A stretch of DNA of 64,000 nt from the NCBI GenBank assembly GCA_027186245.1, contig CP114499.1:5399001-5463000 (forward strand), given 5' to 3'. Positions 49,406-61,900 of the stretch are shown piece by piece; position 1 is the stretch's first letter; each line of letters begins with the position of its first letter. A program made the position numbers and the translations under genes. The notes under the pieces were generated by a model. It ran no database searches and was not told the origin of the DNA. It saw nothing but the letters and a program-made list of their open reading frames with translations. The DNA comes from Coriaria nepalensis (Eukaryota; Streptophyta; Magnoliopsida; Cucurbitales; Coriariaceae).

Positions 49406-50408
49406 ATGGCTGCCATGGCAGGAGCATCCAACCTCTTCTTCTCACCTTCTTCCAATCCCACATCACCCCACAAGGTCCCCATTCATCTCTTTCTCGCTCT
49501 ATGTATTTTGACCGTTTGTATTCATTTTTTTCCTCTGGATTCAGATATTTTCGATTTGCCAAAATTCATGTGAACCTGAGACATAAAACAGAGTGAAGGC
49601 CTTTTGTTACTATAAAACGCTATACGCTTGAGAAATTTCCTTTTTCAACACCCTTTTTCATGATTAGACTAAACTATTCTTAACACTTATCAAATTCCTT
49701 GCAAGCTCTGAAATCAAGTTAAAGTCTCCACAGACAACCTTCTTCAATTCTTTATCGTAAATGTTCACGAATTGTATGATAAAAATAAAACTAAAATTGG
49801 TTTTTTGTTTTGGCTAGTGTTGTAAGCTAATTGGTTTTTGGATTTTACAGACTGAATTGAAAACCCATTTCAAGACACAGCTCAAATTCTCCCCAATCAA
49901 ACTTTACCAAAACCAAACTCAGCAGCTAGCACACCTCACGCCATTAAATTCAACACTGAGGAGCCCAAAAGGGTTTGGACCCTCGCCAAAGAAGAGCAAG
50001 AAACCGAAAAAAGACAGCGAAAGTGACGAAGAAGAAGAGGAGGAGGAAGGCGAATACGAGGCGGAAGCAGGAGTAATACCCGAAATCGTGACGAACAGAA
50101 TGATGAATAGGATGGGATTGTCGGTAGGAATTCCCCTGTTCATAGGCCTACTGTTCTTCCCATTCTTCTATTTCCTGAAAGTGGGATTGAAGATAGATGT
50201 TCCCACATGGGTTCCCTTCATTGTGTCCTTCTTCTTCTTTGGCTCTGCACTTCTGGGTGTGAGCTATGGGATAGTGTCCTCTAGCTGGGATCCAATGCGG
50301 GAAGGCTCACTCTTGGGTTGGAACGAGGCACAGAAGAACTGGCCTGTTTTCTGGCAATCTCTTTGGAACAGCAGTAGTAGTAGCAGTAGATCTGGCAAGA
50401 AGAAGTAG
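49406..50408 (+). CDS. PAM68: PAM68-like plastid photosystem assembly protein (DUF3464)
   Basis: Two exons, 49406-49474 and 49851-50408 (627 nt, 208 aa). The N-terminus MAAMAGASNLFFSPSSNPTS is Ser/Ala-rich and acid-free, a likely chloroplast transit peptide. A Lys-rich then very acidic segment follows (SDEEEEEEEGEYEAE near residues 82-96). IPEIVTNRMMNRMG leads into two membrane helices (VGIPLFIGLLFFPFFYFL and FIVSFFFFGSALLGVSYGI). The conserved SSSWDPMREGSLLGW follows, with a Ser/Lys tail. PAM68 proteins help assemble photosystem II in the thylakoid membrane; the related PAM68L acts on the NDH complex, so the paralogue is not certain. Length is close to the Arabidopsis protein (about 214 aa). 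Confidence 0.87.
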
Positions 50409-51384
50409 ACGTGTTTTTTTGTATGTCGTAATTAATAATATCTGGACTCTACTTTCACTATTATTGAGTTTTGTTGCCATAACTACAGTTGGAAGAGCAT
50501 AAATGCACTTGGTGTGAAGATGCATGGGAACTGATTAATGATTCTAAGTTTCAGAAATTAAGGCGGGAAATTCAGTTCACAGAAGATAATTATTATTTTT
50601 TTCTTTTAGTCATACAGAATAAATGACCGTTGGGGAAGTTGGATTGATCCCCACCGGCCCTTTTAAATGCTTTGCCACCCCATCTCACCAACTCTGTCTT
50701 TCAAAGATTCAATCAATACTATCTCTATTTCACGCCAATTGTGATCTTCTTTACTCTCTCTCTCTCTCTCTCTCTCTAAGATCTTGTTTTCCTATCAACA
50801 ATGCCGGTCCTCAGATTTTATATACCAAGCTTTGTAGTTTCCGTCAGCTGAATTCTGGTCGGTTCCTTGACTTTTCTTTCTCTCTTTCTTCTTTCGCTTT
50901 GATTTATTTCTTTTCTGTTTTTTTTTGTCGGGTTGGGTTTAGGGTAGATGAACAAACAAAAAACCCAGGACAGTTTTTATTTATTTATTTTTTCTTAAGT
51001 TCTTAATGCTTTGATATTTGGATATCAATCAGCATTTTTGATGCTTTGAATATTAGAGACGTGAGATCTCTATCTTCTTCAAAGTGTTGCTCTGGTTTGT
51101 GTTTGGCTTTTGTGGGTTAAATAGAATAATATTATTTTGTTTGGTAGGTGAGACAATCTGCGAAAATCAAAAGTTAGCTCTAGTTTTGGTCGAGAAAACA
51201 TCTACCTGTTGAGATTTCTCTTCCTTTATTACTCAAAAAAATGTCCTCAATATTCAAACCCCATCTCTAATCTGTAAACGGCCAATACTGAATTCATTAA
51301 ACTTCATATCTTGATATCAAACAATCTACCCATTTAGAAGCCTTTTCCGAATCTGGGTTTTTCTTTTCTAATGCTCGACAAAAA
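50409..51384 (+). other. spacer and leader of the GPDH gene with (CT)n tract
   Basis: This contains the PAM68-like 3' UTR and then the leader/promoter of the dehydrogenase gene. A (CT)n tract at 50754-50777 is typical of plant 5' leaders near the start of transcription. Leader splicing is possible, but no pair of sites was fixed. Confidence 0.5.
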
Positions 51385-53494
51385 ATGGTGGGAACAACTG
51401 GGGCAGTAAGTAGTCCTAGTCTCTACACAAACAGGTCCCACCAATACTGTAATGCGTTTGAAGAGAAGTTAGACGAACTCCGATTACTCCTCGGAAAATC
51501 TGCTGGAGATCCGCTACGGATAGTTGGAGTAGGTGCTGGAGCTTGGGGCAGTGTCTTCTTAGCTTTAATACAAGACAGCTACGGCCAATTCCGAGAAAAG
51601 GTCCAAATCCGAATATGGAGAAGACCAGGTAGAGCAGTAGACAGATCCACTGCAGAACATCTCTTTGAAGTGATTAATTCAAGAGAAGATGTTTTAAGGA
51701 GGCTGATAAGGCGGTGTGCTTATCTCAAATATGTCGAGGCAAGGCTTGGAGATAGAACGCTTTACGCAGATGAGATTTTGAAAGACGGGTTTTGTTTGAA
51801 TATGATAGATACTCCGCTTTGTCCATTAAAAGTTGTAACTAACTTGCAAGAAGCCGTTTGGGATGCTGATATTGTTGTTAATGGCTTGCCTTCAACCGAA
51901 ACAAGAGAGGTTTTCGAAGGGATTAGTCATTATTGGAACGAAAGAATTAGCGTTCCGATTATCATCTCATTGGCTAAGGGTATAGAAGCTGCTTTGAAAC
52001 CTGTTCCTCATATAATAACTCCTACGCAAATGATTAACCGAGCAAGTAAGATGAGCTATCTATCATTCCTGTTATTATTGTTTTATTTGACCATTTTAAC
52101 TATCTAATATTTGAATACTGCATCTTCTGGTATATGTAGCTGGGGTATCAGTAGAGAATATACTATATCTTGGTGGACCGAACATTGCATCGGAAATTTA
52201 CAATAAGGAGTATGCAAATGCTCGAATATGTGGATCCGAAAAATGGAGGAAGCCTCTTGCAAACTTTTTAAGGCAACCCCAATTCATTGTTTGGGATAAT
52301 AGTGACCTTGTGACCCATGAAGTAATGGGTGGATTGAAGAATGTTTATGCCATTGGGGCAGGTAATTATGTCAATAAGTTTGAAATTAATATTTAGACTA
52401 CTACATGTTACTGATTGAAAATTAACGGTTGAACGATTTGAATTGTTAGGAATGATAGCAGCGCTTACTAATGAGAGTGCTACAAGCAAGTCGGTATATT
52501 TTGCACATTGTACCTCAGAGATGATATTTATCACTCATTTATTGGCTGAGGACCCGGAGAAATTAGCGGGCCCCTTGTTGGCCGACACGTATGTGACGTT
52601 ATTAAAGGGTCGTAATGCGTGGTATGGTCAAATGTTAGCCAAGGGTGAGCTTAGTCCTGATATGGGTGATAGCATTAGTGGTAAAGGAATGATACAGGTA
52701 TACTAATACACTTTCTTGTTAATGTTACTTCTTTCTTTTGAACTAGAGATAAGAATCAATGTTCCGGCCTTTCGCTCTTTTGCAGGGTGTTTCAGCAGTT
52801 GGAGCATTTTACGAGATTCTAAGTCAGCCGAGCTTGAATGTTCTTCATCCTGAAGAAAACAAGCATGTTGCCCCCGTTGAACTTTGCCCCATCTTAAAGA
52901 CCCTCTACAAAATACTCATAAAGAGGTAAGTAATTCCTACATCTCATAATTTGTGTGTTTCGAGTTTTGAAATTAAATGTTTTTGCAAGGAAGTCAAGAT
53001 ATCACAATCTGCAAATATATATCGGCTAAATCGGTAGCTACTCAGAGTTCATGTCTAGCTTGCCATCTTAGACACAAACTGGCAAGCAAGCTACTAGGCC
53101 GTTTTACATTGCTTTCCCTCTCGAGCATGCTCATGATCTATCTATCTAGCTAGCTACATTGGAAGAAAGTTTGAGGAGTGGGTGGTCCCTTTAGTCCAAA
53201 AGAACAAGAGTGCATGCACTATGAGTACTCACTCTGGGGGTTTTCACAATTGCTGAGATATTAAAGAGATTATTAATTCATTGTTTTCATCTGTTAATAG
53301 TTAAGCTTTACTTATTACACAACAATCTCTCTTGATAGTCTTTGTATTACTTTTGTTGATGATGTAGGGAACAATCATCACAAGCTATTCTTCAAGCGTT
53401 GAGAGATGAAACCTTGAACGATCCTCGAGAGCGCATCGAGATTGCACAGAGCCACGTGTTTTATCGCCCTTCGCTCCTCGGCCAACCTTATTAG
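51385..53494 (+). CDS. GPDHC1: NAD-dependent glycerol-3-phosphate dehydrogenase (GPDHC1-like)
   Basis: Five exons, 51385-52045, 52140-52361, 52450-52697, 52786-52925 and 53368-53494 (1398 nt, 465 aa). A Rossmann start [20 protein letters not shown] (GxGxxG, about residues 47-66) binds [19 protein letters not shown] and [14 protein letters not shown] are standard segments. [27 protein letters not shown] (with the catalytic Lys region) and [20 protein letters not shown] give the substrate domain. The enzyme reduces dihydroxyacetone phosphate to glycerol 3-phosphate in the cytosol, linking glycolysis, redox balance and lipid synthesis. There is no transit peptide; the ~45-aa N-terminal extension fits the plant cytosolic form. 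Arabidopsis GPDHC1 is At2g41540 (from memory), consistent with local gene order. Confidence 0.93.
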
Positions 53495-54976
53495 TTTTCA
53501 CTTTTCCATTTCTGAAAAACGAACCAACTGTATACATTACTACTGAATTTGATTGAATTGCAGGCAAACAAGTACATGTATATATGTACATGTAATGAAC
53601 TTCATATGAATAATGTCTACAAAACATAGTTAAGTGGATTGGATTCCCTTTTTGTTTTTGTTTTTGTTTTTTTTGTCTTGAGCATTTCAAAATGATATCT
53701 TGTTGATAGAGAGAGACATAGAACTAACAAAAACTTATTCATTAATGTATCCGTTAATGTTGATATCGATTTTATCAATTACGTGAGCTTTTATCCTTTT
53801 TTTCTTTTTTTTTTTTCTCTTTTTTGGCCAAATTAGGTGAGCTTTTATCATTACTTCAATGGATAAATCTTGGGTATATGGCACAATCAATCAATTACAA
53901 TCTTGGGTATTTGACTTAATATGATAAAGAACCAGACTTTTATCATCATTATCGATATTCATTATTCACCCAAAAATTATCGGTCACTTCTTAACTAAAA
54001 GTTACCTAATAAGGCTATAGCTATAGGTGAATTCATATGAGGGGTCCTTTAGCATATTCCTTTTATTGCTTTATAATTCGTTACTTTACTTTTCCTCTTA
54101 TCAATTCAACGAAGAGGATATGATCCCATCAAGTTTTATTTATTTATTTATGTACAAAATTACAAATACTTGAAATGAAACAAATTAATTAAATAATGAG
54201 ACGTTTTAGATGGATTAGAGCCATTATTATAGGAAGCCCTCTTCACAAAAAAAGTGTATATTAAAGCCAATCATAGTCAATCATTGTCCTTCCTTTACAA
54301 AAATTAAACCTTACATTCACTTTTTATGAGGTGAAAATTTGTTGCTCATAAAAATAAATAGAAAAATTGATATTTTTATAATAAGAAAAAATAAATAAAA
54401 AATATAACTTTTAAAATTGTTAAAAATTAATTAAAAAATAAAAATATAATTTAATTTAATATTTTTTTTTTATTTTTTTTAAAATTATAACACACATCTT
54501 ATAATATAAAACATATTTTAATATTTCAAAACGCTCAATCAAACCAATCCCAACACCTTGGGAAATCAAAAAAGAAAAAAACCGACAAGAAAACACATTA
54601 ACTAAAGAAAACAAATATATATATCAGAAGAACACTAGACTAGGATATACAAATTACAAACTGAGAAAATGGAGAAAAGATCATAATTACAAATAAAAAT
54701 TAAAATTAAAAACTTAAGAAATTGACACACAAACAACACACAACACCGACGGCTTCTCTGTTTTTTTTTTTTTTTTTTTCGTCAATTTTTTCTTTTTCAC
54801 TTCCAGAGCACACAGTTCAACCAGAATTCAAACACACAAAATCTGCAGATTGAATAAAAACCCATTTCAACATTGCAGCTCAACTGCAAGCTTTTCTCCT
54901 CTCAAATTTAAACACCCATTAACCAAAATCCCTCATCAAAAGAAAAGAAAAGAAAAGAAAAGAAAAAGAAAGAAAG
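53495..54976. other. spacer with translocator leader
   Basis: About 1.5 kb with no gene: the GPDH 3' UTR, then AT-rich DNA (54340-54560), then the leader of the next gene. A poly-T run lies at 54760-54779. An (AAAAG)n tract at about 54938-54965 ends 11 bp before the ATG. Confidence 0.55.
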
Positions 54977-56476
54977 ATGTCTTCAAAAAAGGAAACCCTT
55001 TTCATAGCATCTCTTGTAATCTTCTGGTACTCATCAAACATTGGTGTTCTTCTTCTCAACAAGTTCTTGCTATCAAACTACGGATTCAGATTCCCAATCT
55101 TCCTCACAATGTGCCACATGTCAGCTTGTGCAATCCTAAGCTACCTTTCGATCGTGTTCTTTAAGGTTGTCCCTCTTCAGCAGCTCAAATCTAGGTCCCA
55201 GTTCTTAAAGATCGCAACCTTGAGCATTGTGTTTTGTGGGTCCGTAGTGGGTGGTAATATTTCTCTCAGATACCTTGCCGTCTCGTTTAATCAGGCGGTG
55301 GGTGCAACGACGCCGTTTTTCACCGCTCTGTTTGCTTATCTGGCCACCCTTAAGAGGGAGGCTTGGGTCACTTATGCTGCTCTTGTTCCTGTCGTTGCTG
55401 GAGTTGTGATTGCAAGTGGGGTATGATTTGATCTGTTCATATTTGATTCAGTGTAAAATAGATCTGGATCATGTTTCATAGTTTTAATTGAAGATTCTTC
55501 TTATCTCTATGCACATTTCCTGATGATGGTGATAATTTTGGACTGTCAATTTGGAGGATACTAAACTGGATTTGATTTTTAATACAAAAGATATTTGAGG
55601 CTAAAAAATGGGCAGTGTAAGGCTAAAGAATAGCCAGGTGTAAAGTATAAAGTAGTTATGATATGCATAATGAGGTTAAGAAATGGAGTCTTAGATACAA
55701 AATTTACAAATGTTGTCATGTTCTTGTGTAGCGACACTAGTTTTCCTGATTGTGTTGGCAGGGTGAACCTGGATTTCACTGGTTCGGATTCATCATGTGC
55801 ATAAGTGCAACTGCTGCAAGGGCCTTCAAGTCTGTTCTTCAGGGTATCCTATTATCCAACGAAGGGTACATAAGACTTTCAACCCTTTCATGTATTTGTG
55901 TTTTGCACCATGTCATTATATTATGTTTATTTTTGTTTTTGAACTTGGTCCTAAACTTTTGTTTCTGTATATTCTGCTGTCTTGTAACTGCAGGGAAAAG
56001 TTGAACTCGATGAATCTGCTACTGTACATGTCGCCAATTGCTGTTCTCGCCTTAATACCCGTAGCACTTGTTATGGAGCCAAATGTCTTGGATGCTACTC
56101 TGTCACTTGCAAGTGAACATAAGTTCTTATGGCTACTTCTCTTGATCAATTCGGTTTTGGCTTATTCAGCAAATCTGTTGAACTTCTTAGTGACAAAACA
56201 TACGAGCGCATTGACTCTCCAGGTAGGACATCTTCTTTCCGCATCTATAAGTACAGACAGGCATAGGTTACCCAGTTGTTATTGATATCCGGGGTTTCTT
56301 AATTATTTTCCCTTTATTTGGACTATTAGGTCTTAGGCAATGCAAAAGGCGCAGTAGCTGTTGTTATATCGATATTTCTGTTCAGAAATCCAGTCACGGT
56401 TGTGGGGATAGGGGGTTACTCGATAACGGTCCTTGGCGTGGTCTTGTATGGAGAAGCCAAGAGAAGGTTCAGATGA
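54977..56476 (+). CDS. probable sugar phosphate/phosphate translocator (TPT/DMT family)
   Basis: Four exons, 54977-55420, 55762-55865, 55994-56222 and 56330-56476 (924 nt, 307 aa). It starts [20 protein letters not shown] and continues [17 protein letters not shown] and [19 protein letters not shown]. The paired-helix pattern of the triose-phosphate translocator superfamily follows, with [57 protein letters not shown] and [20 protein letters not shown]. It ends GEAKRRFR. There is no plastid transit peptide, so this is the KT/KD-type group probably in Golgi or other endomembranes (Arabidopsis At5g04160/At3g10290-like, from memory). The substrate cannot be deduced from sequence. About ten membrane helices, full length. 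Confidence 0.92.
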
Positions 56477-57363
56477 TTTGTCTTTCAAGAACTACTAAAA
56501 TTATATTTCTGTGCTGAGCTTCTTCTGAAGAGGAGGCCAATGAAATTTGTATGACCATTGATTGTTAGGCATCTTTTATTTGTCATTTTTAGTCTGAAAA
56601 GAGTAAGATAGCGGAGTGGGAGAGCAATTTAAGATTGTGTTATTTTATTATTATTACTACTTCACTATCATGTATTTTACATGAAATCCTTTAGCATGAG
56701 ACATTTTCATATCCACGATCTCAAGGGGTCATTTGTTGAAATATATTGAGATGAAAATTTTAGATTTAGAACCACTATACTAATATAAAATTGTTAACTT
56801 ACCCACTTTTTTAAATAAATAAGAATGATTGTAATTCTTTTGTACCTAACTCAACACTTTCATGGAGACCCAAGAAAAAGATGAAAACTTGGTAGCTGAT
56901 CATATCACATATGATCCAAAAATCAATGCAATTATCGAAAGTCAGACCCCTCGGAAAATAGAAATAGTCTCGACAAAAATGTTCCGGCACTTTCAAGCAA
57001 GCTTTGGACCGGAAGTGAGAGGTTCATAACCATCATGATGCTTGGGGGAATCTCCCTTTTCAACAGGGATTAGCTTCAATACGACTGCAATTGGCATGCT
57101 TATCGATCCGATTAAGACATTAACTTTTCGTAGTTTCAAACAACATTAAAAGAAAAAAAAAATTCCCTCATGTCCATCCTTTTACAGTTAACTCCGAAGT
57201 AATACAGCTTCTCTATATCGAATAATCAAAATCCGAACTAACAGTGAAAGAACTCGAGTTACATTTCTTCTTATGAATCAGATGAGGAAATGGATCTTTA
57301 CCATAAAGAAAGAAACACAATGCTTTGTGCTAATGGAAAAGCTGCAATGGATATCCGTTAGAT
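56477..57363. other. convergent 3' region of the translocator and MAM33-like genes
   Basis: About 890 bp between converging stops; should hold both 3' UTRs. No repeat or RNA gene is recognised. Confidence 0.6.
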
Positions 57364-58591
57364 TCACTCACCTTTCTCAATGGATGATTGGATTTTGTGT
57401 AACCAATCGACGTATTGTCCTTGCTCTTTCTTATGCAGATGGAGAAGGAGGAAGTTGGTCAGGGTTTCCCCAATGCCCTTGGAAACTAGGTACCTCTTTA
57501 GTTCATCTTGCAATTGAGGATCCAACGTGCTGCAATAGATTCAAATGAGATAGATAACAAGGAAGCATATAATTTTAGACCGTACAGTCATTATCACTAA
57601 CTTCAACGATTTAGCACAGAGTGGCATAGAGAAGACGGATCAATTTGCAGTGATAGCACCAGAACACGAAGTCAATTATTTAAAATCGAATCAAGCTACT
57701 TTAAGTTTTAGACATCACATGCACCAGGCATCAAGATAATTAGTAGAAAGGATCAAGTTACATTAGGATCCAGATACCAAGTGGTATGACTGTATGTATA
57801 TCCACATTCTTGGTGAGTGAAGATTAACTAACTACCATGGTTAACAGTCATTCACAGTTTCCCTGCCACTTCTTGCTAGAGTCGATAGATCCTAAATTGA
57901 ATTAGCACCAACTCGTTAAACTCTAACTATTACTATTCATTACTTCTGAAATCATAAATGATTAAGGGGAATGACACAACAAACTACATTACAGAGTTTA
58001 CCTGAATTTTGGACCCCTGTAAACCGATGTCCCCAAACTAGTAGCCGATCGTAAATAATAGGCATTGTGGATTTCAAACCTGGAACCATTATGATCCTTC
58101 TCCAAAACCTCACAATCAAACTGCAAAAGTGAGCTCAGTCCAGCCTTCTTCACACAAACCTTCATCAAAACCTGCCTTGGAAACACACCCTCTTTACCAA
58201 ACGCAATTGGACCCAACAAAGCCGAAACTGCAACCTCCTCACCGGGCTCACAATTTTTTCTTAAAACCACATCTTGTGTCCTTGGCGCATCAGACTCCAC
58301 CACGAAATCTCCCATGGAACCACCACCCCCACCATTCTGCAAACATCAAAACAAAGTTTCCCCCCCTTTTAGTTCCTACTACCTACCTAAACAAACAAGA
58401 AATATGGTTTTCAAAAACACAGAATTAATTGAAAATCAAAAGGGGAAATAATGGAAGTTGAGAAAGATAGAGAGAACCTGGAACCGATTCGAGGCAAGCT
58501 CGTGGCTGATTTCGGACTGTAAGACCTTGACCAGGTCGAGATCTTGGACAGCTTTGCGCGCTTTGCTCAGTACAGGGGTGACCCTCGGCAT
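57364..58591 (-). CDS. mitochondrial glycoprotein/MAM33 (p32-like) family protein
   Basis: Three exons, complement(57364-57529, 58002-58336, 58478-58591), give 204 aa. It starts MPRVTPVLSKARKAVQDLDL, followed by LQSEISHELASNRFQ and a short Gly run. The p32 core reads SMGDFVVESDAPRTQDVVL, GEEVAVSALLGP, VLMKVCVKKAGLSSLLQFDC and IHNAYYLRSATSLG. It ends LQDELKRYLVSKGIGETLTN then YVDWLHKIQSSIEKGE. p32/MAM33 proteins form acidic trimers, usually in the mitochondrial matrix. This member is short and its N-terminus is only weakly transit-like (helical, basic), so localisation is uncertain. From memory Arabidopsis At2g41600, near NUP93A, belongs to the same family, supporting orthology. Confidence 0.86.
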
Positions 58592-58955
58592 TTTCTTTCT
58601 TCCCTTCTCCGTAGAAAGACCGCGACACAGCCGCTCACCTGCGCCTGCCCGCCGCCGCGCTTTCGGTTTTATATAATTCAATTTAAAATCCTTTTTTATT
58701 TTATTTTTTAAGCAATTTAGTTTAAGCATAAGAAGAGTGGGCCGACTAATGTACACAGACGAGGCCCACAAAATTTGCATTAACCCGAGCCCATTTAGCA
58801 ACTTCCAGTTTTGGATAGCGCTAAAGAGTCTCTCTGGTCCGCGTTTAAAATTTGGGGCGGTTTTTTAAGCATAATACGCTGAAAAACCCTTTCGCTCTAC
58901 TTTCCCTCTCTCACTGTAAACGGACAAACATACCTAATTCTTCACTGTTACGAAC
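58592..58955. promoter_or_regulatory. short bidirectional promoter (MAM33-like / NUP93)
   Basis: Only 364 bp separate the two divergent start codons, so both leaders and both promoters are shared or closely packed here. A GC-rich block lies near 58625-58665 and AT-rich DNA at 58680-58720. No canonical TATA box is clear. Confidence 0.5.
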
Positions 58956-61900
58956 ATGGCGAGGGAGCAGGATGTTAGCAGCTGGACTGATCTTCTCCAT
59001 TCTTCCACGAAGCTTCTTGAGCAAGCTGCTCCTTCTGCTCAGTTTCCTCCGCTTCAGGTTTGCCTTCTACCATTTCTAAGTTTCTGTTTGGTTCTCGAAG
59101 ATTTGTTCTGATGTTAGTTGGAGGAAAGGGGAATTTTGCTTATATTGCATAATTGTCGAGATTATGATCTGCTTTGAATGTGAAATGATACGTGTGAAGC
59201 TTATTAGGTTTTATCTCAGCTAGAAAAACTTGATTAAAATAACTGAATTAGATTGGAATTTGAATTCATATCTCAGCTTATTAGTTGCTTGAAGTTGCAA
59301 GAACCTAGGAAAAGGATGTAACAGACACAGAAAATGAATCTTAATGTCCGCTTCTATGCATCTTGTTTCTCTCGTCTTGGAGTTCATCGTTTGTATATGT
59401 TGCAGAGAAACTTAGACCAGTTGGAAGCATTATCTAAGAAGCTCAAGGCAAAAACTCAGAGAACCGAGGCTCCTACGCAATCTATTGCTGCTACAAGGTA
59501 ATTGTATTGTTTCATCCCGAATTATTGTCTTACAACTCGATTTCGGGTTCATTCATTCATTCTGCATCATGCAAAGAAAATACATGTACTTTGCACTGGG
59601 AACTGGAATATTATTAGCAACTGTGGTCTAAAAACTGGGCCGCTATGTTCGGGGAATGTTAATTATTATCGGTAGCCGTAATTATTTGGAGTTCATTTTG
59701 TTTTCCTACATGATGCCTGTAGGCTACTTGCACGTGAAGGAATAAACGCGGACCAACTTGCCCGTGATCTAAAGTCTTTTGAATTGAAGGTGAAATTTGT
59801 TTTCTCAATATGTAAACCAAACTTGCTTCATTGGAAAGGAAATTTGTATTTATGATATTAAAATACATGGAAAGCAAACCATCACTTTCATTGTATAATC
59901 TCCTTTTCTTCGTTAATGAAGTTTCTTTTCCGTTTTATGTTGTAATTTATTTTGACCTCTCTATCAGTTATTTCTACTGTCTATTCTATACTTTTATGTT
60001 GCTCGATTTGAACTTGAATTGGTTGATTTATTGTTTGTTGTTTGTTTATTCACTTGAAGACAACATTTGAGGAGGTGTTTCCTGCAGAGGCAACAAGCGT
60101 TGAAGAGTACTTGCAGCAGGTACTTTTTTACCTTCTTATTTTTTCTGCAACCACGGCTTATTTGCTTAACTTTTTTACACTCCTTTGAGACTCAATAATA
60201 CTCGTTGTTTGGTCAAATTGCTATAATAAATGCCTCAGGTTCATGAAATGGCAATGGTCTCCGCCATCCAGGAGGCTCAGAAAGATAACCTTAAGAGTTT
60301 TAATGATTACATGATGAAAGTTTTAGAGGTTAGTGTTATTTGGTGAGCCCATTCTCCTATATTGTGGAAACACGTGGTTGCATACACAAAGTGCTATTTC
60401 CTTGCTCATTATGCATCTGAGTCATGATGGGACACTAGTATCTTGATGGAACCAAATGACTGACAGGAGGATTGGCGAAAGGAAAGACGGGATTTTCTTC
60501 AGAGCTTGAGCCGAATATCAACTTTACCGAGGACTAATATGACTGATGCCATTGGGAGTGCTCATCCAGTTCAGATAGTTTCTGTTACTTCTAGCCCCCA
60601 ATTTTCATCGGGTCCATCAGGCATGGAACTTGTACCTCTAGGAAACAAGCCCATCCTAGAGGAAAAAGCCTCAGTCTATGGAGAGGTAGTGAAGAAATTG
60701 AATGATGCAAGAAGGCGTGGCTTACCATTCAAGGTAAGGCTAGTCTTACTCTATTTTCTTTGTTATGAATTCGTGCTGCACAAGCACACCTGTTTTCAGT
60801 GGTATTTTAACCCTTGTCTTGGGTTCTGTTTGCTTGTTTTGGGTCTTACAATATATGTATGATGTAATTATTGTGTGTGTGTGTTTCCCCCGTCATTAGC
60901 CTGCTACAGTGTTCAAGGCTGCTAATGAAAGTTTAGGATTTGATGCAACTGGGGGAAAATCAGTTAACATGCAAAAGATATGGCATCTTATCCAGGTGAA
61001 TTTGTTAATTACTTGGGGTTTTGCTGTTATCGTGCTGTTTAGTTGCTCATGCATTGTAATTTTTCTCTTCATAACAATACTAATTTTTGAGAACTTAAAT
61101 AATTGGTAGAAATTGGTGGATGAGGACTCAAGTCACTCAACATTGCAAAGGAATATTTCAAAAAAGATGTCACTAGTAATTGGTGCAAGGAGTCACCTAG
61201 AATGGGGACATGAGAAGTACATCATGGATACAATACAGAGCCATCCTTCACAGGTAACCATGCTCTTTTTATAAACAATATATCTATTTTAATAAACTAA
61301 TGATATTTTTCATATCATATTTCATCTCGTATAATCCGATTCCCATGTATAATGCCGAAGTATTAAATTTTCTGTTATTGCTCGACTATGATGTTAGTTT
61401 CTGGGTCCTATATGATTTTTCTTTTGAGGAAGTTGATTCTTATAAAATTTTGAAAATGATACATACACATAATGCATGAAAATATTTGCATGCGCTAATG
61501 GTCCTTAGGAGTAGTCAGGGTTGGCGACATCCAATTCAATAGGAGAATAGGATGGTTGGTAATATTTGAGGGTTGCCTATGTTACGAACCAAAAAAGAAA
61601 ATTTCACTACTCATGTATGCATGTTTGCTTGCTGTAAAAGTGCAGTGTTTGGATTTCTTACTTGTTGTATGGCTGGCTATCTTTTCTGTATTATAGGCTG
61701 TTCTTGGCGGTGCTGTTGGAAATCTGCAAAGAGTTCGCGCCTTTCTTCGGGTTTGTTGGTTTATTTTTCTTTTGAAAAACTTATATTTGTGGTACCTTGT
61801 ATACTTCATTATCTTTTGGTTTATTACTTAATAGTTATTTTTTTATGTACAGATCCGCTTGAGGGATTATGGTGTTCTTGATTTTGACGCTACTGACACT

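Noticed and set aside
49919..50143. Minus-strand Ser-rich frame in the PAM68-like gene
   Set aside because: Antisense of the acidic Glu stretch; no independent support.
55510..55560. TGATGA/TGGTGATAA in translocator intron 1 as a C/D snoRNA
   Set aside because: The base before TGATGA is C, there is no paired D box at proper spacing, and no terminal stem is seen.
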